From: Thermotoga maritima MSB8 | Lineage (GTDB): Bacteria; Thermotogota; Thermotogae; Thermotogales; Thermotogaceae | Assembly (NCBI RefSeq): GCF_000008545.1 | Contig: NC_000853.1 | Span: forward strand, 944,465 to 1,008,464 | Direction of reading: 5' to 3' | Length of the DNA stretch: 64,000 nt | Shown here: piece by piece, positions 19,176 through 28,007 of the stretch | Layout: each line of letters opens with the position of its first letter | How positions within the stretch are numbered: position 1 is the first letter of the stretch | Program-made: the position numbers and the translations under genes | Notes under the pieces: generated by a model | What the model saw: the letters and a program-made list of their open reading frames with translations, nothing else | Told to the model about the DNA's origin: nothing | The model's database searches: none

Positions 19176-19824
19176 TCTGCATGGGAAGGCCGTGTTCATC
19201 CAGTGGGGGATCTTCCGGTATCCTCTCAAGAGGAAATTGCTGAGCCAGTGCAAGAACGAGTGAATCGAGCACATCGTGGATATGTATTCTGTACTCTCTG
19301 CAAATTCTCTGCAGATTTTCCACATCGAAGACCAGATGTTCTCTCAAGATCTCGATTCTCTGGTTCAAACCCTCTCTGGTGTGTTTCGATTTCATCATTT
19401 TGCTTGATATCCTCAGAAAACACAGCTCGGGATGGGATTCTCTGATCTGATCGGAAAGATCTGGATAGCTTCTGAGAAAAACGTCAACCTCTCTCACTTT
19501 CTCCACTATGTGCCAGAACTGAACAGGAAATCCTTTCCCCTGGCACTCTCTGTTGACTCTCAGTGCATCCTCGTAGCTTTCTCGATAAACGGCCACTCTG
19601 CACGGGACCGTAAAGACACTTGCAGCTCTCTTTGAAAGGATCCTTCTGGTGAGTCTGTCGCACTCTCTCTCGCCTTTTTTCGGGAGACCGATGGGAATAT
19701 CAACGAGTGTGGGAAAGTCCAGGAACATGAAGTGTTCCATGAATCCTATCTCGAGAACCCTGTCTCCCTCCACTATCGAATACACCCATCCTCTCCTCGT
19801 ACCATCCACACCGGCTGTGATCAT
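19132..19824 (-). CDS. DUF429 protein (predicted RNase H-like fold)
   Basis: About 230 residues. TAGVDGTRRGW near the N-terminus supplies the first acidic residue of the RNase H-like fold; DIPIGLP and HDVLDSLVLAL are further DUF429 marks. Predicted nuclease or ATPase-like protein, role unknown. The start is not certain: ATGs at 19824 and 19833 are in frame and neither has a ribosome site, while a perfect TATAAT (19831-19836) places the transcription start at 19824, so the mRNA may be leaderless. Confidence 0.82.
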   Translation of the reverse strand: MITAGVDGTRRGWVYSIVEGDRVLEIGFMEHFMFLDFPTLVDIPIGLPKKGERECDRLTRRILSKRAASVFTVPCRVAVYRESYEDALRVNRECQGKGFPVQFWHIVEKVREVDVFLRSYPDLSDQIRESHPELCFLRISSKMMKSKHTREGLNQRIEILREHLVFDVENLQRICREYRIHIHDVLDSLVLALAQQFPLERIPEDPPLDEHGLPMQIIAPARTQRSPNPE

Positions 19825-19830
19825 CGTGTA

Positions 19831-19836
19831 CATTAT
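19831..19836 (-). promoter_or_regulatory. TATAAT box giving a possible leaderless DUF429 mRNA
   Basis: Minus-strand TATAAT ends 7 bases before the ATG at 19824, the normal distance from -7 to +1. It sits at the centre of GTGTACATTATACAC, a small inverted repeat between the divergent DUF429 and radical SAM genes. No -35 is visible. Confidence 0.4.
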
Positions 19837-19854
19837 ACACAAGGAGGGGGTAAT

Positions 19855-20508
19855 ATGGCCTTCAATCCGGTACAAAGAGCCATGGAGATGGAATCGCTTG
19901 TCATGAAGGGTGAAAGGCGAAAATACTATAGATTCAGATACTCTCTTTACTACGGGGGAATCGTTACAGCGGATACTGTAGGATGTAAGTTTCTCTGTGC
20001 CTACTGCTGGAACTACTTCAGAAACCTCAGGCCCAAGCGTGCAGGGGATTTTCTCTCACCAGAGGAAGTAGCAGAAAGGCTTCTTGAGATCTCAAAGAAA
20101 AGAAAGTGTGATCTTTTCAGGATCAGCGGGGCAGAACCGATCCTTGGGAGAAGATCCGCCGAACACGTGAGAAAAGTTATAGAACTTGTGAACAACACCT
20201 TCATTCTGGAGACGAATGGTCTGATGTTTGGGTTCGATCCTTCTCTTGTGGATCTTTTTGTGAATCTCAACGTTTTAATCAGAGTGAGTGTGAAAGGCTG
20301 GGATGAAGAAAGTTTTGAGAAAATCACAGGAGCAAGCGGTGAGTACTTCCGCTACCAGCTGAAAGCACTGGAGCATCTCCACGGAAAGGTCCATTTCTGG
20401 GTCGCTGTTGTCTACGATCTTTTCAGAGAAAAAGGACTGAAAGAGCTTGAAAAAAGACTCCCCATTCCGTGCAGGATAGAGAAGGAGTATCTGGAAATGT
20501 ATCCGTAG
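19855..20508 (+). CDS. Small radical SAM protein
   Basis: 217 residues, cytosolic. GCKFLCAYCWNYF contains the CxxxCxxC triad that binds the [4Fe-4S] cluster and AdoMet; FRISGAEPIL is the GGE-like AdoMet-contacting strand, and ETNGLMFG and RVSVKGWDEESF complete a shortened barrel, as in activating-enzyme-like members. Target unknown. ATG at 19855 follows AAGGAGGGGG. Divergent from DUF429; the 30-base gap is unusually small. It ends 5 bases before the convergent LacI gene. Confidence 0.88.
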   Translation: MAFNPVQRAMEMESLVMKGERRKYYRFRYSLYYGGIVTADTVGCKFLCAYCWNYFRNLRPKRAGDFLSPEEVAERLLEISKKRKCDLFRISGAEPILGRRSAEHVRKVIELVNNTFILETNGLMFGFDPSLVDLFVNLNVLIRVSVKGWDEESFEKITGASGEYFRYQLKALEHLHGKVHFWVAVVYDLFREKGLKELEKRLPIPCRIEKEYLEMYP

Positions 20509-20513
20509 AAATA

Positions 20514-21512
20514 TTATGCTCTTCTTTCTTTCACAGAATCTCTTATAACGATTTCCGTTGGAAGTATGTACTCTTTTTTTCTTATCTTCTTTCCAGAAAT
20601 AAGTGCAAACAGAACTTTCCCGGCTTGTTTTCCCATTTCATAAAGATCCTGACGAACAGTAGTTAGAGAAGGTTTATAGTATTTGCTGAAAAACATATCG
20701 TCGAAGCCTGTTACACTGACGTCCTCTGGAACTACCAATCCTCTCTCTTTCAGAGCTTCTATCACACCAAAGGCCATAAGATCGTTTCCAGCTATTATTG
20801 CGTCCGGTATTTTTGACAATCTTTTGGTGAGTTTATAACCACTCTCAAACGTGAATTCTCCGTACAGAACCTGGTAATCCTTTATCTTGTACTTTTTCAT
20901 ACGATCGAGAAAACCTTCCAGACGTTCTTTCGCAGTTGAGGTCATATCTCCACAAAGGTAGGCAAATGACCTATGACCTGTTTCGACCAAATAATCAACC
21001 ATCCTGGCAACTCCTCCAAAATTATCAACACCAATATAGGGAGCATCGATGCCGGGATACCTTCTATCCACGAAAACCAACTTGAGGTGATATCTCTCTA
21101 TAAGTTCTTTTAGAGCTTTGTTTTCGTAGCCTGTACATGTTACTATAACACCGTCTACGTTGTGGAATATGAAAGATTCGAGAATCACTACTTCATCTTT
21201 CGATTTATGATCGGTTCCTCCTATGATAAATGAATAACCTTTTTTTCTCAGAAAATCCTCTGCTCCCTTAACTATAGTAAGAAAAGCGGGATTCGTTATA
21301 TCAGGTACGATGAAGCCTATCATTTTGGAATCACCAGTTCTCAACCCCTGGGCTATCTTGTTGGGTTTGTATCCCAGTTTCTTTATGGCTTCTCTTATTC
21401 TCTCTCCTAACTTTTCACTGACCTGCGAGGGATCTTTCAAATATCTGGAAACAGTTGAAATCGAAACACCAGCTAATTTCGCCACATCATTTATTGTAGG
21501 GCGCCTTTTCAT
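20514..21512 (-). CDS. rbsR: LacI-family repressor of the pentose operon
   Basis: 332 residues. N-terminal LacI helix-turn-helix (TINDVAKLAGVSISTVSRYL) and hinge helix (NKIAQGLRTG), then a periplasmic-binding-protein-like sugar-sensing core (MIGFIVPDITNPAF..., VTGFDDMFFSKYYKPSLTTVRQD). Known in T. maritima annotation as the ribose regulator. As the last gene of the operon it would be self-regulated; the tandem operator at 33678-33701 is the likely target. A 216-base gap upstream may hold its own promoter. Confidence 0.92.
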   Translation of the reverse strand: MKRRPTINDVAKLAGVSISTVSRYLKDPSQVSEKLGERIREAIKKLGYKPNKIAQGLRTGDSKMIGFIVPDITNPAFLTIVKGAEDFLRKKGYSFIIGGTDHKSKDEVVILESFIFHNVDGVIVTCTGYENKALKELIERYHLKLVFVDRRYPGIDAPYIGVDNFGGVARMVDYLVETGHRSFAYLCGDMTSTAKERLEGFLDRMKKYKIKDYQVLYGEFTFESGYKLTKRLSKIPDAIIAGNDLMAFGVIEALKERGLVVPEDVSVTGFDDMFFSKYYKPSLTTVRQDLYEMGKQAGKVLFALISGKKIRKKEYILPTEIVIRDSVKERRA

Positions 21513-21578
21513 GCTAATTTCTCCTTCCTGTCGAGTATCTTCAATGAAATTTTATCACTGATGAGAAGCCTTATTCTT

Positions 21579-21641
21579 TTAACCTCCCATTGCTGCTACT
21601 CCTTCAATGATTTTCTTGCTGAAAAACGTAAATATAAAGAG
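21579..21641 (-). pseudogene. Relic of a MalG-type sugar permease C-terminus
   Basis: The 216-base gap between rbsR and the hydrolase gene contains, on the minus strand, a 20-codon stretch ending in a stop: LFIFTFFSKKIIEGVAAMGG. This resembles the end of MalG-like sugar ABC permeases (FxQKxxxxGxxAGAxKG). A neighbouring frame upstream reads GMSVPPLTSVAVDS, also permease-like. Probably the decayed end of a lost transporter gene. The match is short, so tentative. Confidence 0.4.
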
Positions 21642-21728
21642 TCAACAGCAACACTCGTCAATGGTGGTACGCTCATACCCTGTTTTATCTATTCAAAACA
21701 AAAACTTAGCTATTAATAATGATTTCAT

Positions 21729-23249
21729 TTATAATTTAGCATCTTCTCGGAGAATTATCCAATCGTCGTTATTCTCCATTTTTTGAATTCTTAAAGCGAC
21801 ATACGATTTCCCCGGCAACCTTATCACAACTTGTCCCTGGAAGATCCCCAGACTATGTATCTCTGTTTCCCAGCAGTCAACTAAATCTACTCTGTACTTA
21901 CCTTCTGGAAGCTTTAAGGTTCTTTTCACTGGTCTGTTGATATCAAAGTAGATCAGGTAATATTCTCCTTCTTTACCAATGCAATGAACGTCCCAGTCCA
22001 TCATAGGATCAAGCTTGATAGGTTTAAGAAACGGTGGAGCTTCTTCTATAATCGTTCTCAGGAATGCGATTCTTTTTGGACTTTCACCTTTCAATCTTCC
22101 GCCTTTTGACCACCAGAGGACTTCGTCTTCAGAGTAATAAGTTTCTCCATGTGTCACATAACCTCCAGAGGTAACACCTTCCCAAAAGCGATTCATCATC
22201 TCCTGTGGTGGCAGATTACCCCATCCGTACTCAATGTTCCCTTCGTAGCCACATTCATCGATGATAACTGGTTTTTTGTACATCTCGCGCCATTTTGGTA
22301 TTAAATTTATGCCTATATCTATCTCAGGTTCTCCGCTCCACGATCTCAGTGACCCCTGCCACTGAATGCTGGCGTGTGTTATCCAGGGTTTTGTGTGATC
22401 ATAAAACTTGAAACACTGATGCACTGATCTTAGATGGTTATAAGGGTCTTTCTCCACTATGAAATGAAAGTATCCATCCCAGTCTTTTTGTGGTTTGATA
22501 AGGTCGTATTCGTTCGCCATTGACCACCACACATTTCTGTAAGAAGAAATTCTCGCTATCAGATACCTCAAGTACGCTTTGTCCACTTCTTCCGGCATGC
22601 TGCAAAATCCCCATTTGTCATACGGATGGAACAGTATCACGTCCGCTTCTATCCCCATGTCCATAAGTTCCTTCACTAACCTCTCAAAGTGCTGGAAAAA
22701 CTTCACATTGAACTCTACCTGATATCTCCCGTCTTCCTCTCTCCAGCTCATAGGAAGCATAGGAGGTTCTTCTCTATTGTAAGCGTAGTACTTCGGAAAC
22801 ACACACATCCTGACTTTGTTGAATGGAGAGTTCCTGAGTGATTCGAGTGTCTGCTGAATGAGTTCTTCTCTCTGGTGTACCCACGCATAGAGTGTTGTCC
22901 CAAACGGATGGTAAGGTGTCCCATCTTCATAGCAGAAATGATAAGTGTTGCACACTCGAACAGGTCCATGATTCCCTTCAGAAGGGTCAACACACAGAAA
23001 CTCTCCTTTCATACCGTCAAGATCTTTGATGTCGCTTCTTACCTCGTACTTCCACAAACCAGTCCTGTTCGGCATGAACCTGATCTTGAAGGTATCTTCC
23101 CCATCATAAAAGCCTTCCACTTCAAAACTGTCACCAGCTTCGCTTGTAAACACTGCTTTGATTTCTACGTCTGTAAAAGGATTCCCCTCCGCTTTCCCTT
23201 TGAGTGTTATTTCGTATGTTCCCCATTTTTCAACATTGTTTTGAGTCAT
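21729..23249 (-). CDS. Glycoside hydrolase, DUF5060 + TIM-barrel (DUF4038/apiosidase-like)
   Basis: 506 residues, no signal peptide, so cytosolic. Residues about 5-75 form a beta-sandwich with the DUF5060 pattern (WGTYEITLKG, PFTDVEIKAVF, FYDGEDTFKIRFMP, TGLWKYEV). Then a clan GH-A-like barrel: WWSMANEYD supplies the acid/base Glu and PVIIDECGYEG the nucleophile Glu. A C-terminal beta domain (YYLIYFDINRPVKRTLKLPEGKY) follows. Relatives with DUF4038 include GH140 apiosidases. ATG at 23247-23249 is well spaced from AAGGG; a GTG 9 bases earlier is less likely. Substrate is inferred, not shown. Confidence 0.8.
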   Translation of the reverse strand: MTQNNVEKWGTYEITLKGKAEGNPFTDVEIKAVFTSEAGDSFEVEGFYDGEDTFKIRFMPNRTGLWKYEVRSDIKDLDGMKGEFLCVDPSEGNHGPVRVCNTYHFCYEDGTPYHPFGTTLYAWVHQREELIQQTLESLRNSPFNKVRMCVFPKYYAYNREEPPMLPMSWREEDGRYQVEFNVKFFQHFERLVKELMDMGIEADVILFHPYDKWGFCSMPEEVDKAYLRYLIARISSYRNVWWSMANEYDLIKPQKDWDGYFHFIVEKDPYNHLRSVHQCFKFYDHTKPWITHASIQWQGSLRSWSGEPEIDIGINLIPKWREMYKKPVIIDECGYEGNIEYGWGNLPPQEMMNRFWEGVTSGGYVTHGETYYSEDEVLWWSKGGRLKGESPKRIAFLRTIIEEAPPFLKPIKLDPMMDWDVHCIGKEGEYYLIYFDINRPVKRTLKLPEGKYRVDLVDCWETEIHSLGIFQGQVVIRLPGKSYVALRIQKMENNDDWIILREDAKL

Positions 23250-23296
23250 CGAGATCACCCTTCTTATTCATAGAGCATCCAGAACTGGTTTAATCT

Positions 23297-24712
23297 CTAA
23301 ACTTCAGCGTTATGTTTATGAACTACTATCCCAAGATATTTTTCCAAAGCTTCTTTCACAGCATCTGCCACTCTCGAGAGATTTATCGCTACATGGTGTT
23401 CAAATCCGTTTTCACAGATGTATTTCATGAGTTCCTGGAGCTTCTCAATTCTTGCCACGCCCCTGCTTCCAAAGGTCTTTGGATTTTCATCCAGTATCTG
23501 CCCTTCTCCCACATATGCTTTCACTTTTCCTTCGTTATCATCTGTAGTGAGCCTCAGAAAAGTGAACGGTGAGGTCTTTATCTTCCCTGCACAAGCTCCA
23601 TAGGCCCTTTCTTTACCCACAGTTGTTCCTATTACATCTGCATATTTGATTTCAGGTTTTTCTTCATAGATAGAAGCCGGGAAATTTCCACAGTGGAAGA
23701 GAATTGTTTCGTTTTCATCTCTGTAGTTATTGTTCCAGTCAACTATTGCAGATGGCTGTCCAGAAGCTAACTGGAGTACATACATAGAGAGAGCACCGGT
23801 GATATCAACCTCGCAGGCGGCAGGTTTTCCTTTTTCGTTGAGAAGGCTCATGATGGTACACGGAGTTATTCCCAAATTCCATTCAAGAGAGGTCCAACAT
23901 TGAATTGCAAGAGCTTTTATATCGTTTTCCTCAATCCATTCGTCAATGACGGATCCAAACTTTGCCATCAAGAGAATTTTCTCTTCCGGTACAATCTGTA
24001 ACCTGTAATTTTTCTTTATCTCCTCAAGTTTTCTCCTTACTCTCTCGTCGTCATCTTTGAGATTAGAAACTCTGTGAAGAATCTCCGAGAGGTCTACCGT
24101 TTCAACAGAAATGCTCATTCTTTCAAGGATCTTCTCAGAGAATCTCACCGTGTTGAAGGCACTGGGTCTCGCTCCTATTGCTCCAACTTTTATGTTTCTC
24201 ATTCCCTTAACGATTCTGCACACGGCAGCAAACTTCTCTATGTCCCGTTTAAATACTTCACTTTCTGGATCCTCTGTATGAAGTGTCGTCAAGGAGAACT
24301 CTATCCCATATTGCTTCAGGTTGTTGCTTACAGATATTTTTCCACAGAAAGAATCCCTTCTATTCTGAAGGTCGAGCTTCTCCGGATCATCTGGAAACGC
24401 ATGGACCAGCACAGGAACATTCAAACCACTCAATCTGATTGCCTGAGCTACTCCTTTCTCATCACCAAAATTTGGAAGAGTAACAATAATCCCGTCTATT
24501 TCCCCGGCTTTTTCCTTAAAAAGTTCCGCACACTTTTTAGCGTCTTTAGCTGTTTCCACAGCTCCGAGTTTCGTATCAGAGGGTGAAAGGGTTACCACCC
24601 TGTATCCCATGCCTTCTAAAACTTTTATTACCCTTTCTCTTCCTTCTTCTACCAGTCTGTCGGGGAAAAATTCCCTGTTTCCGACGATCAAACCAAAGGT
24701 CATCTTTTCCAT
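23297..24712 (-). CDS. L-fucose/D-arabinose isomerase-like protein
   Basis: 471 residues, cytosolic. Fold and motifs (GAIGARPSAFNTVRFSE, IQCWTSLEWNLGITPC, PAACEVDITGALSMYVLQLA, EKYLGIVVHKHN) belong to the FucI/AraA-like isomerase superfamily; the Glu in ACEVD is a likely Mn ligand. Converts an aldose to a ketose. Lying directly before a FGGY kinase and a split transketolase, it should start a pentose route that differs from the ribokinase route of the same operon. Confidence 0.83.
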   Translation of the reverse strand: MEKMTFGLIVGNREFFPDRLVEEGRERVIKVLEGMGYRVVTLSPSDTKLGAVETAKDAKKCAELFKEKAGEIDGIIVTLPNFGDEKGVAQAIRLSGLNVPVLVHAFPDDPEKLDLQNRRDSFCGKISVSNNLKQYGIEFSLTTLHTEDPESEVFKRDIEKFAAVCRIVKGMRNIKVGAIGARPSAFNTVRFSEKILERMSISVETVDLSEILHRVSNLKDDDERVRRKLEEIKKNYRLQIVPEEKILLMAKFGSVIDEWIEENDIKALAIQCWTSLEWNLGITPCTIMSLLNEKGKPAACEVDITGALSMYVLQLASGQPSAIVDWNNNYRDENETILFHCGNFPASIYEEKPEIKYADVIGTTVGKERAYGACAGKIKTSPFTFLRLTTDDNEGKVKAYVGEGQILDENPKTFGSRGVARIEKLQELMKYICENGFEHHVAINLSRVADAVKEALEKYLGIVVHKHNAEV

Positions 24713-24727
24713 TTCATTTTCCCTCCT

Positions 24728-26206
24728 TCACTCGGTGAGTAGTTTTCTGATAGCAGTTTTCCACCCTTCATAGTACATTTCCCGTAATTCATCACCCATC
24801 CGGGGTTCGTATTTTTCCCTGTAAGTTATCTTTTGCCTTATCTCTTCAAGATCGCTGAACGCTCCGAGATGAAGCAAAGCAACAAAAGCTACTCCTCTCG
24901 CTGATACTTCCTCTATGTTGCTTACTAAAACTGGTATGTTCAGAATATCCGCCTGAAACTGCATAAGAAATCTGTTTCTTGTGATTCCTCCATCTGCCCT
25001 GACCTCGGTGGGTTCCTTACTGGATATTCTGACCATCTCCTCGAAGATATCTCTCACTTGATAGGCTATGGACTCCAAAGCCGCTCGAACAACATGTTCT
25101 TTTCCATGATTCCTTTGAAGCCCCAGAATAGCCGCTTTCACATCACTTCGCCAGTACGGGGCCCCAAGCCCAACGAAGGCAGGAACCAAATAAACCCCTC
25201 CGTTGTTTTCAAGAGAGAGTGCTATTTTTTCTGTTTCAGAGGGATCGCTTATGATTCCGAGTTTTTCCTTTAACCAAACAATTGTGTCACCTGCTGAATG
25301 AATGTTACCCTCGAGTACATAACTGGAAGTCTCTTTTACGACCCATCCAACAGAGCACACAATGGGCGAATCTGATACATTTGGTTTTTCCCCTATGTTC
25401 AACATGGTGGAACTCCCTGTACCGTAGGTAACCTTTATATCCCCTGAATAGAATCCTCCCTGTCCAAAGAGAGCGGCAGAAGAATCTCCCATGACACCGA
25501 CTATGGGAATTTTTTTCGGTAAAAATCCCAAATCGGTGTAACCGAAGACAGAATCTGAACTTTTCAGTTCAGGGAGGATTTCAGGTGGAATTTCAAAGAT
25601 CTCCAGTACTTCTTCATCCCATCTCAGTTCATGAATGTTGAGAAGAAGTGTGCGGCTCGCATTTGAAAAGTCTGTTGCATGAACTTCCCCTTTAGTCAAT
25701 TTCCAGATCAGCCAGCTGTCCACTGTTCCAAAAGCAATTTCTCCTTGCTTTGCCTTGTTTTTTACGCCTTCCACATTGTCCAGAATCCACCTGATTTTAC
25801 TGGCAGAGAAATAAGGATCAACTACGAGTCCTGTTTTTTCTTTTATCTTCCCTTCCAATCCCCTTTTCTTTATCTCTTCACAGAGAGAAGCCCCTCTCTG
25901 ACACTGCCAGACCACAGCGTTGTAGACTGGTTTCCCTGATTTCTTCTCCCACAAGATGGTTGTTTCTCTTTGGTTCGTAATAGCTAGAGCTTCTATCTCG
26001 AGCGGTTTTATACCCGATTCTTCAATGACTTTTCTGCATGCATCTAAGGTGTTTCGAAAGATCTCCTCAGGATCGTGTTCTACCCAGCCTGGTTTTGGAT
26101 AGTACTGTTTGTGGTACACCGTTACCCTGTGAACAATTCCTCCTTTCTCATCGAATATAATAGCTTTCGTACCAGAGGTACTCTGATCTATTGCGAGAAC
26201 GTACAT
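24728..26206 (-). CDS. FGGY sugar kinase (glycerol-kinase-like)
   Basis: 492 residues. N-terminal phosphate loop LAIDQSTSGTKAIIFD, then TNQRETTILWEKKSG, VVWQCQRG, YGTGSSTMLNIG, LESIAYQVRDIFEEM and RADGGITRNRFLMQFQADI: all closest to glycerol kinase. The ALEGNIHSAG and FVGLGAPYW segments also match. The sugar-operon context suggests a keto-pentose substrate instead of glycerol. The gap to the transketolase gene upstream is one base. Confidence 0.88.
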   Translation of the reverse strand: MYVLAIDQSTSGTKAIIFDEKGGIVHRVTVYHKQYYPKPGWVEHDPEEIFRNTLDACRKVIEESGIKPLEIEALAITNQRETTILWEKKSGKPVYNAVVWQCQRGASLCEEIKKRGLEGKIKEKTGLVVDPYFSASKIRWILDNVEGVKNKAKQGEIAFGTVDSWLIWKLTKGEVHATDFSNASRTLLLNIHELRWDEEVLEIFEIPPEILPELKSSDSVFGYTDLGFLPKKIPIVGVMGDSSAALFGQGGFYSGDIKVTYGTGSSTMLNIGEKPNVSDSPIVCSVGWVVKETSSYVLEGNIHSAGDTIVWLKEKLGIISDPSETEKIALSLENNGGVYLVPAFVGLGAPYWRSDVKAAILGLQRNHGKEHVVRAALESIAYQVRDIFEEMVRISSKEPTEVRADGGITRNRFLMQFQADILNIPVLVSNIEEVSARGVAFVALLHLGAFSDLEEIRQKITYREKYEPRMGDELREMYYEGWKTAIRKLLTE

Positions 26207-26207
26207 T

Positions 26208-27143
26208 CTAATTTCCCTCCTTGAACCACTCTAAGACAGTTTTTGCAATCCCCTCTGGCGCAAGGCCGTAGTGTTTTAAAACTTCATCCTGCGTTCCTGT
26301 AACCGGATACTCATCGGGTATCCCAAGGATTTTCATAGGAGTAGGTAAATTTTGAGAAAGGAATTCTGCAACCGCTCCACCGAGACCTCCAAAAATGCTA
26401 TGTTCCTCAACGGTTACTATTCTTCCTGTTTCTCGAGCAGCTCTGAAAACTGCTTCTTCATCCAGGGGTTTAACGGTAAACATATCAATCACCCTTGCAC
26501 TTATTCCTTCCTTTTCAAGAATCTTTGCCGCTTCCAAAGCTCTCCACACGACTTCTCCTGTTGCTATTATTGTGATATCATTGCCCTCTTTCAATGTTAT
26601 TGCTCTTCCTACCTCGAATTTTTCGTCTCGTGAATAGATCACAGGTACCGGATTCCTTCCCGTTCTCATGTATACGGGTTTCTCATCTTTCAGTAACTGT
26701 TCCAAGATGGCAGCTGCAAGAACAGCATCACTGGGAAGCAATACTTTCAGGTTGGGAATGGCTCTCATAACAGCTACGTCGTGGAGAGCATGGTGTGTAC
26801 TTCCCAGAGGGCCATAGCTGACCCCTCCACTGACTGCCACGATTTTCACATTGGCATCCGAGTAGGCAATGTCGTTTTTTATCTGCTCTAAATTTCTTGC
26901 GGAATAGAAGCATGCAGGTCCAAAGACCCAGGCCTTCTTTCCGCAGAGGGCAAGACCGGCGGCTACTCCAGCTGCTGTCTGCTCAGCTATTCCGACTTCT
27001 ATTGATCTTTCTGGAAATACTTTGAAAAAGTCCGCAATGGCCGCGGATCCCCGTGCATCAGAGGTTACAACCACGATCTTTTCATCCTGCTTCGCAAGTT
27101 CTAGCAATCTTTCACCTATTGTCTTTCTGAGAGCAACTTTCAT
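26208..27143 (-). CDS. Transketolase, C-terminal subunit
   Basis: 311 residues covering the pyrimidine-binding and C-terminal domains of a transketolase: TSDARGSAAIADFFK, RSIEVGIAEQTAAGVAAGLAL (with the catalytic Glu), STHHALHDVAVMRAIPNL and MYMRTGRNPVPVIY-like segments. It works as a heteromer with the N-terminal subunit encoded just upstream (4-base overlap). Moves two-carbon units between sugar phosphates using thiamine diphosphate. Confidence 0.93.
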   Translation of the reverse strand: MKVALRKTIGERLLELAKQDEKIVVVTSDARGSAAIADFFKVFPERSIEVGIAEQTAAGVAAGLALCGKKAWVFGPACFYSARNLEQIKNDIAYSDANVKIVAVSGGVSYGPLGSTHHALHDVAVMRAIPNLKVLLPSDAVLAAAILEQLLKDEKPVYMRTGRNPVPVIYSRDEKFEVGRAITLKEGNDITIIATGEVVWRALEAAKILEKEGISARVIDMFTVKPLDEEAVFRAARETGRIVTVEEHSIFGGLGGAVAEFLSQNLPTPMKILGIPDEYPVTGTQDEVLKHYGLAPEGIAKTVLEWFKEGN

Positions 27144-28000
27144 ACCATATCACCTTCTTCTAGCGTTTTCAGCTGTTCTTCTAACTCTTCGATGGCTTTC
27201 CTGTATTCTTCATCACTTGGAACCTTGTGGTGCCATTCTACTCTTCCTTCAATGAAGGAGATTCCTTTTCCTTTTATCGTGTTTGCGATTATCAAATGTG
27301 GTTTCCCAGTTTCTCTAGGTATGGAGACAAACGTTTTGTAAAGTGACTCAAAATCGTGACCATCAACTTCCAGCACGTTCCAGCCAAATGCTTCCCATCT
27401 TTTTGAGAGTGGTTCCAGTTTCAAGACTTCTTCTGTGTGGCCAGATATCTGAAGACGATTCCTATCAACTATGCCTATCAAATTATCAAGACTATAGTGG
27501 GACGCCACCTGTGCTGCTTCCCAGACGCTTCCTTCATCCAGCTCCCCGTCTCCCATCAAAACGTAAACCTTGTAGTCTTTACCATCCATTTTTCCTGCTA
27601 AAGCCATACCAACCCCGATGGCAAGACCATGACCAAGCGCACCGGTGTTCACCTCAACCCCTGGGACTTTTCTGGTGGGATGTCCTGTGAGCCTAGAACC
27701 GTACTTGCAGTACGTCTCGAGTTCTTCTTTCGGGAAAAATCCTTTATCAGCTAAGACTGCGTAATATGCTTCAACGCTGTGACCCTTGCTCAGAATAAAC
27801 CTGTCTCTGTCTTCCCAGTTCGGATCTTCCGGTTTCACTCTGAGAATTTTGTAAAAGAGTGTTACCAGGATTTCCACGCTCGATAAGGAACCGCCGGTAT
27901 GCCCTGACTTTGCCTTGTAGATCATATCGAGAATCATCTTTCTTATTTCGATAGCTTTTCTTTTCAGTTCAAGAACCTCGTGTCTGGTCAATGCACCCAC
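27140..28000 (-). CDS. Transketolase, N-terminal (thiamine diphosphate-binding) subunit
   Basis: 286 residues. SGHTGGSLSSVEIL, RFILSKGHSVEAYYAVL, TGALGHGLAIGVGMAL and the thiamine diphosphate motif GDGELDEGS..N (LIGIVDRNRLQISG) are all present. Split transketolases are common in archaea and thermophiles and also occur in sugar catabolic operons. It starts 7 bases after the rbsC stop; the next gene encodes the other half. Confidence 0.93.
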   Translation of the reverse strand: MGALTRHEVLELKRKAIEIRKMILDMIYKAKSGHTGGSLSSVEILVTLFYKILRVKPEDPNWEDRDRFILSKGHSVEAYYAVLADKGFFPKEELETYCKYGSRLTGHPTRKVPGVEVNTGALGHGLAIGVGMALAGKMDGKDYKVYVLMGDGELDEGSVWEAAQVASHYSLDNLIGIVDRNRLQISGHTEEVLKLEPLSKRWEAFGWNVLEVDGHDFESLYKTFVSIPRETGKPHLIIANTIKGKGISFIEGRVEWHHKVPSDEEYRKAIEELEEQLKTLEEGDMV

Positions 28001-28007
28001 TCTTTGA

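Noticed and set aside
24728-26206. Annotation as the true glycerol kinase
   Set aside because: Motifs are closest to glycerol kinase, but there are no glycerol genes nearby and the operon is for pentoses, so only the FGGY family is claimed.
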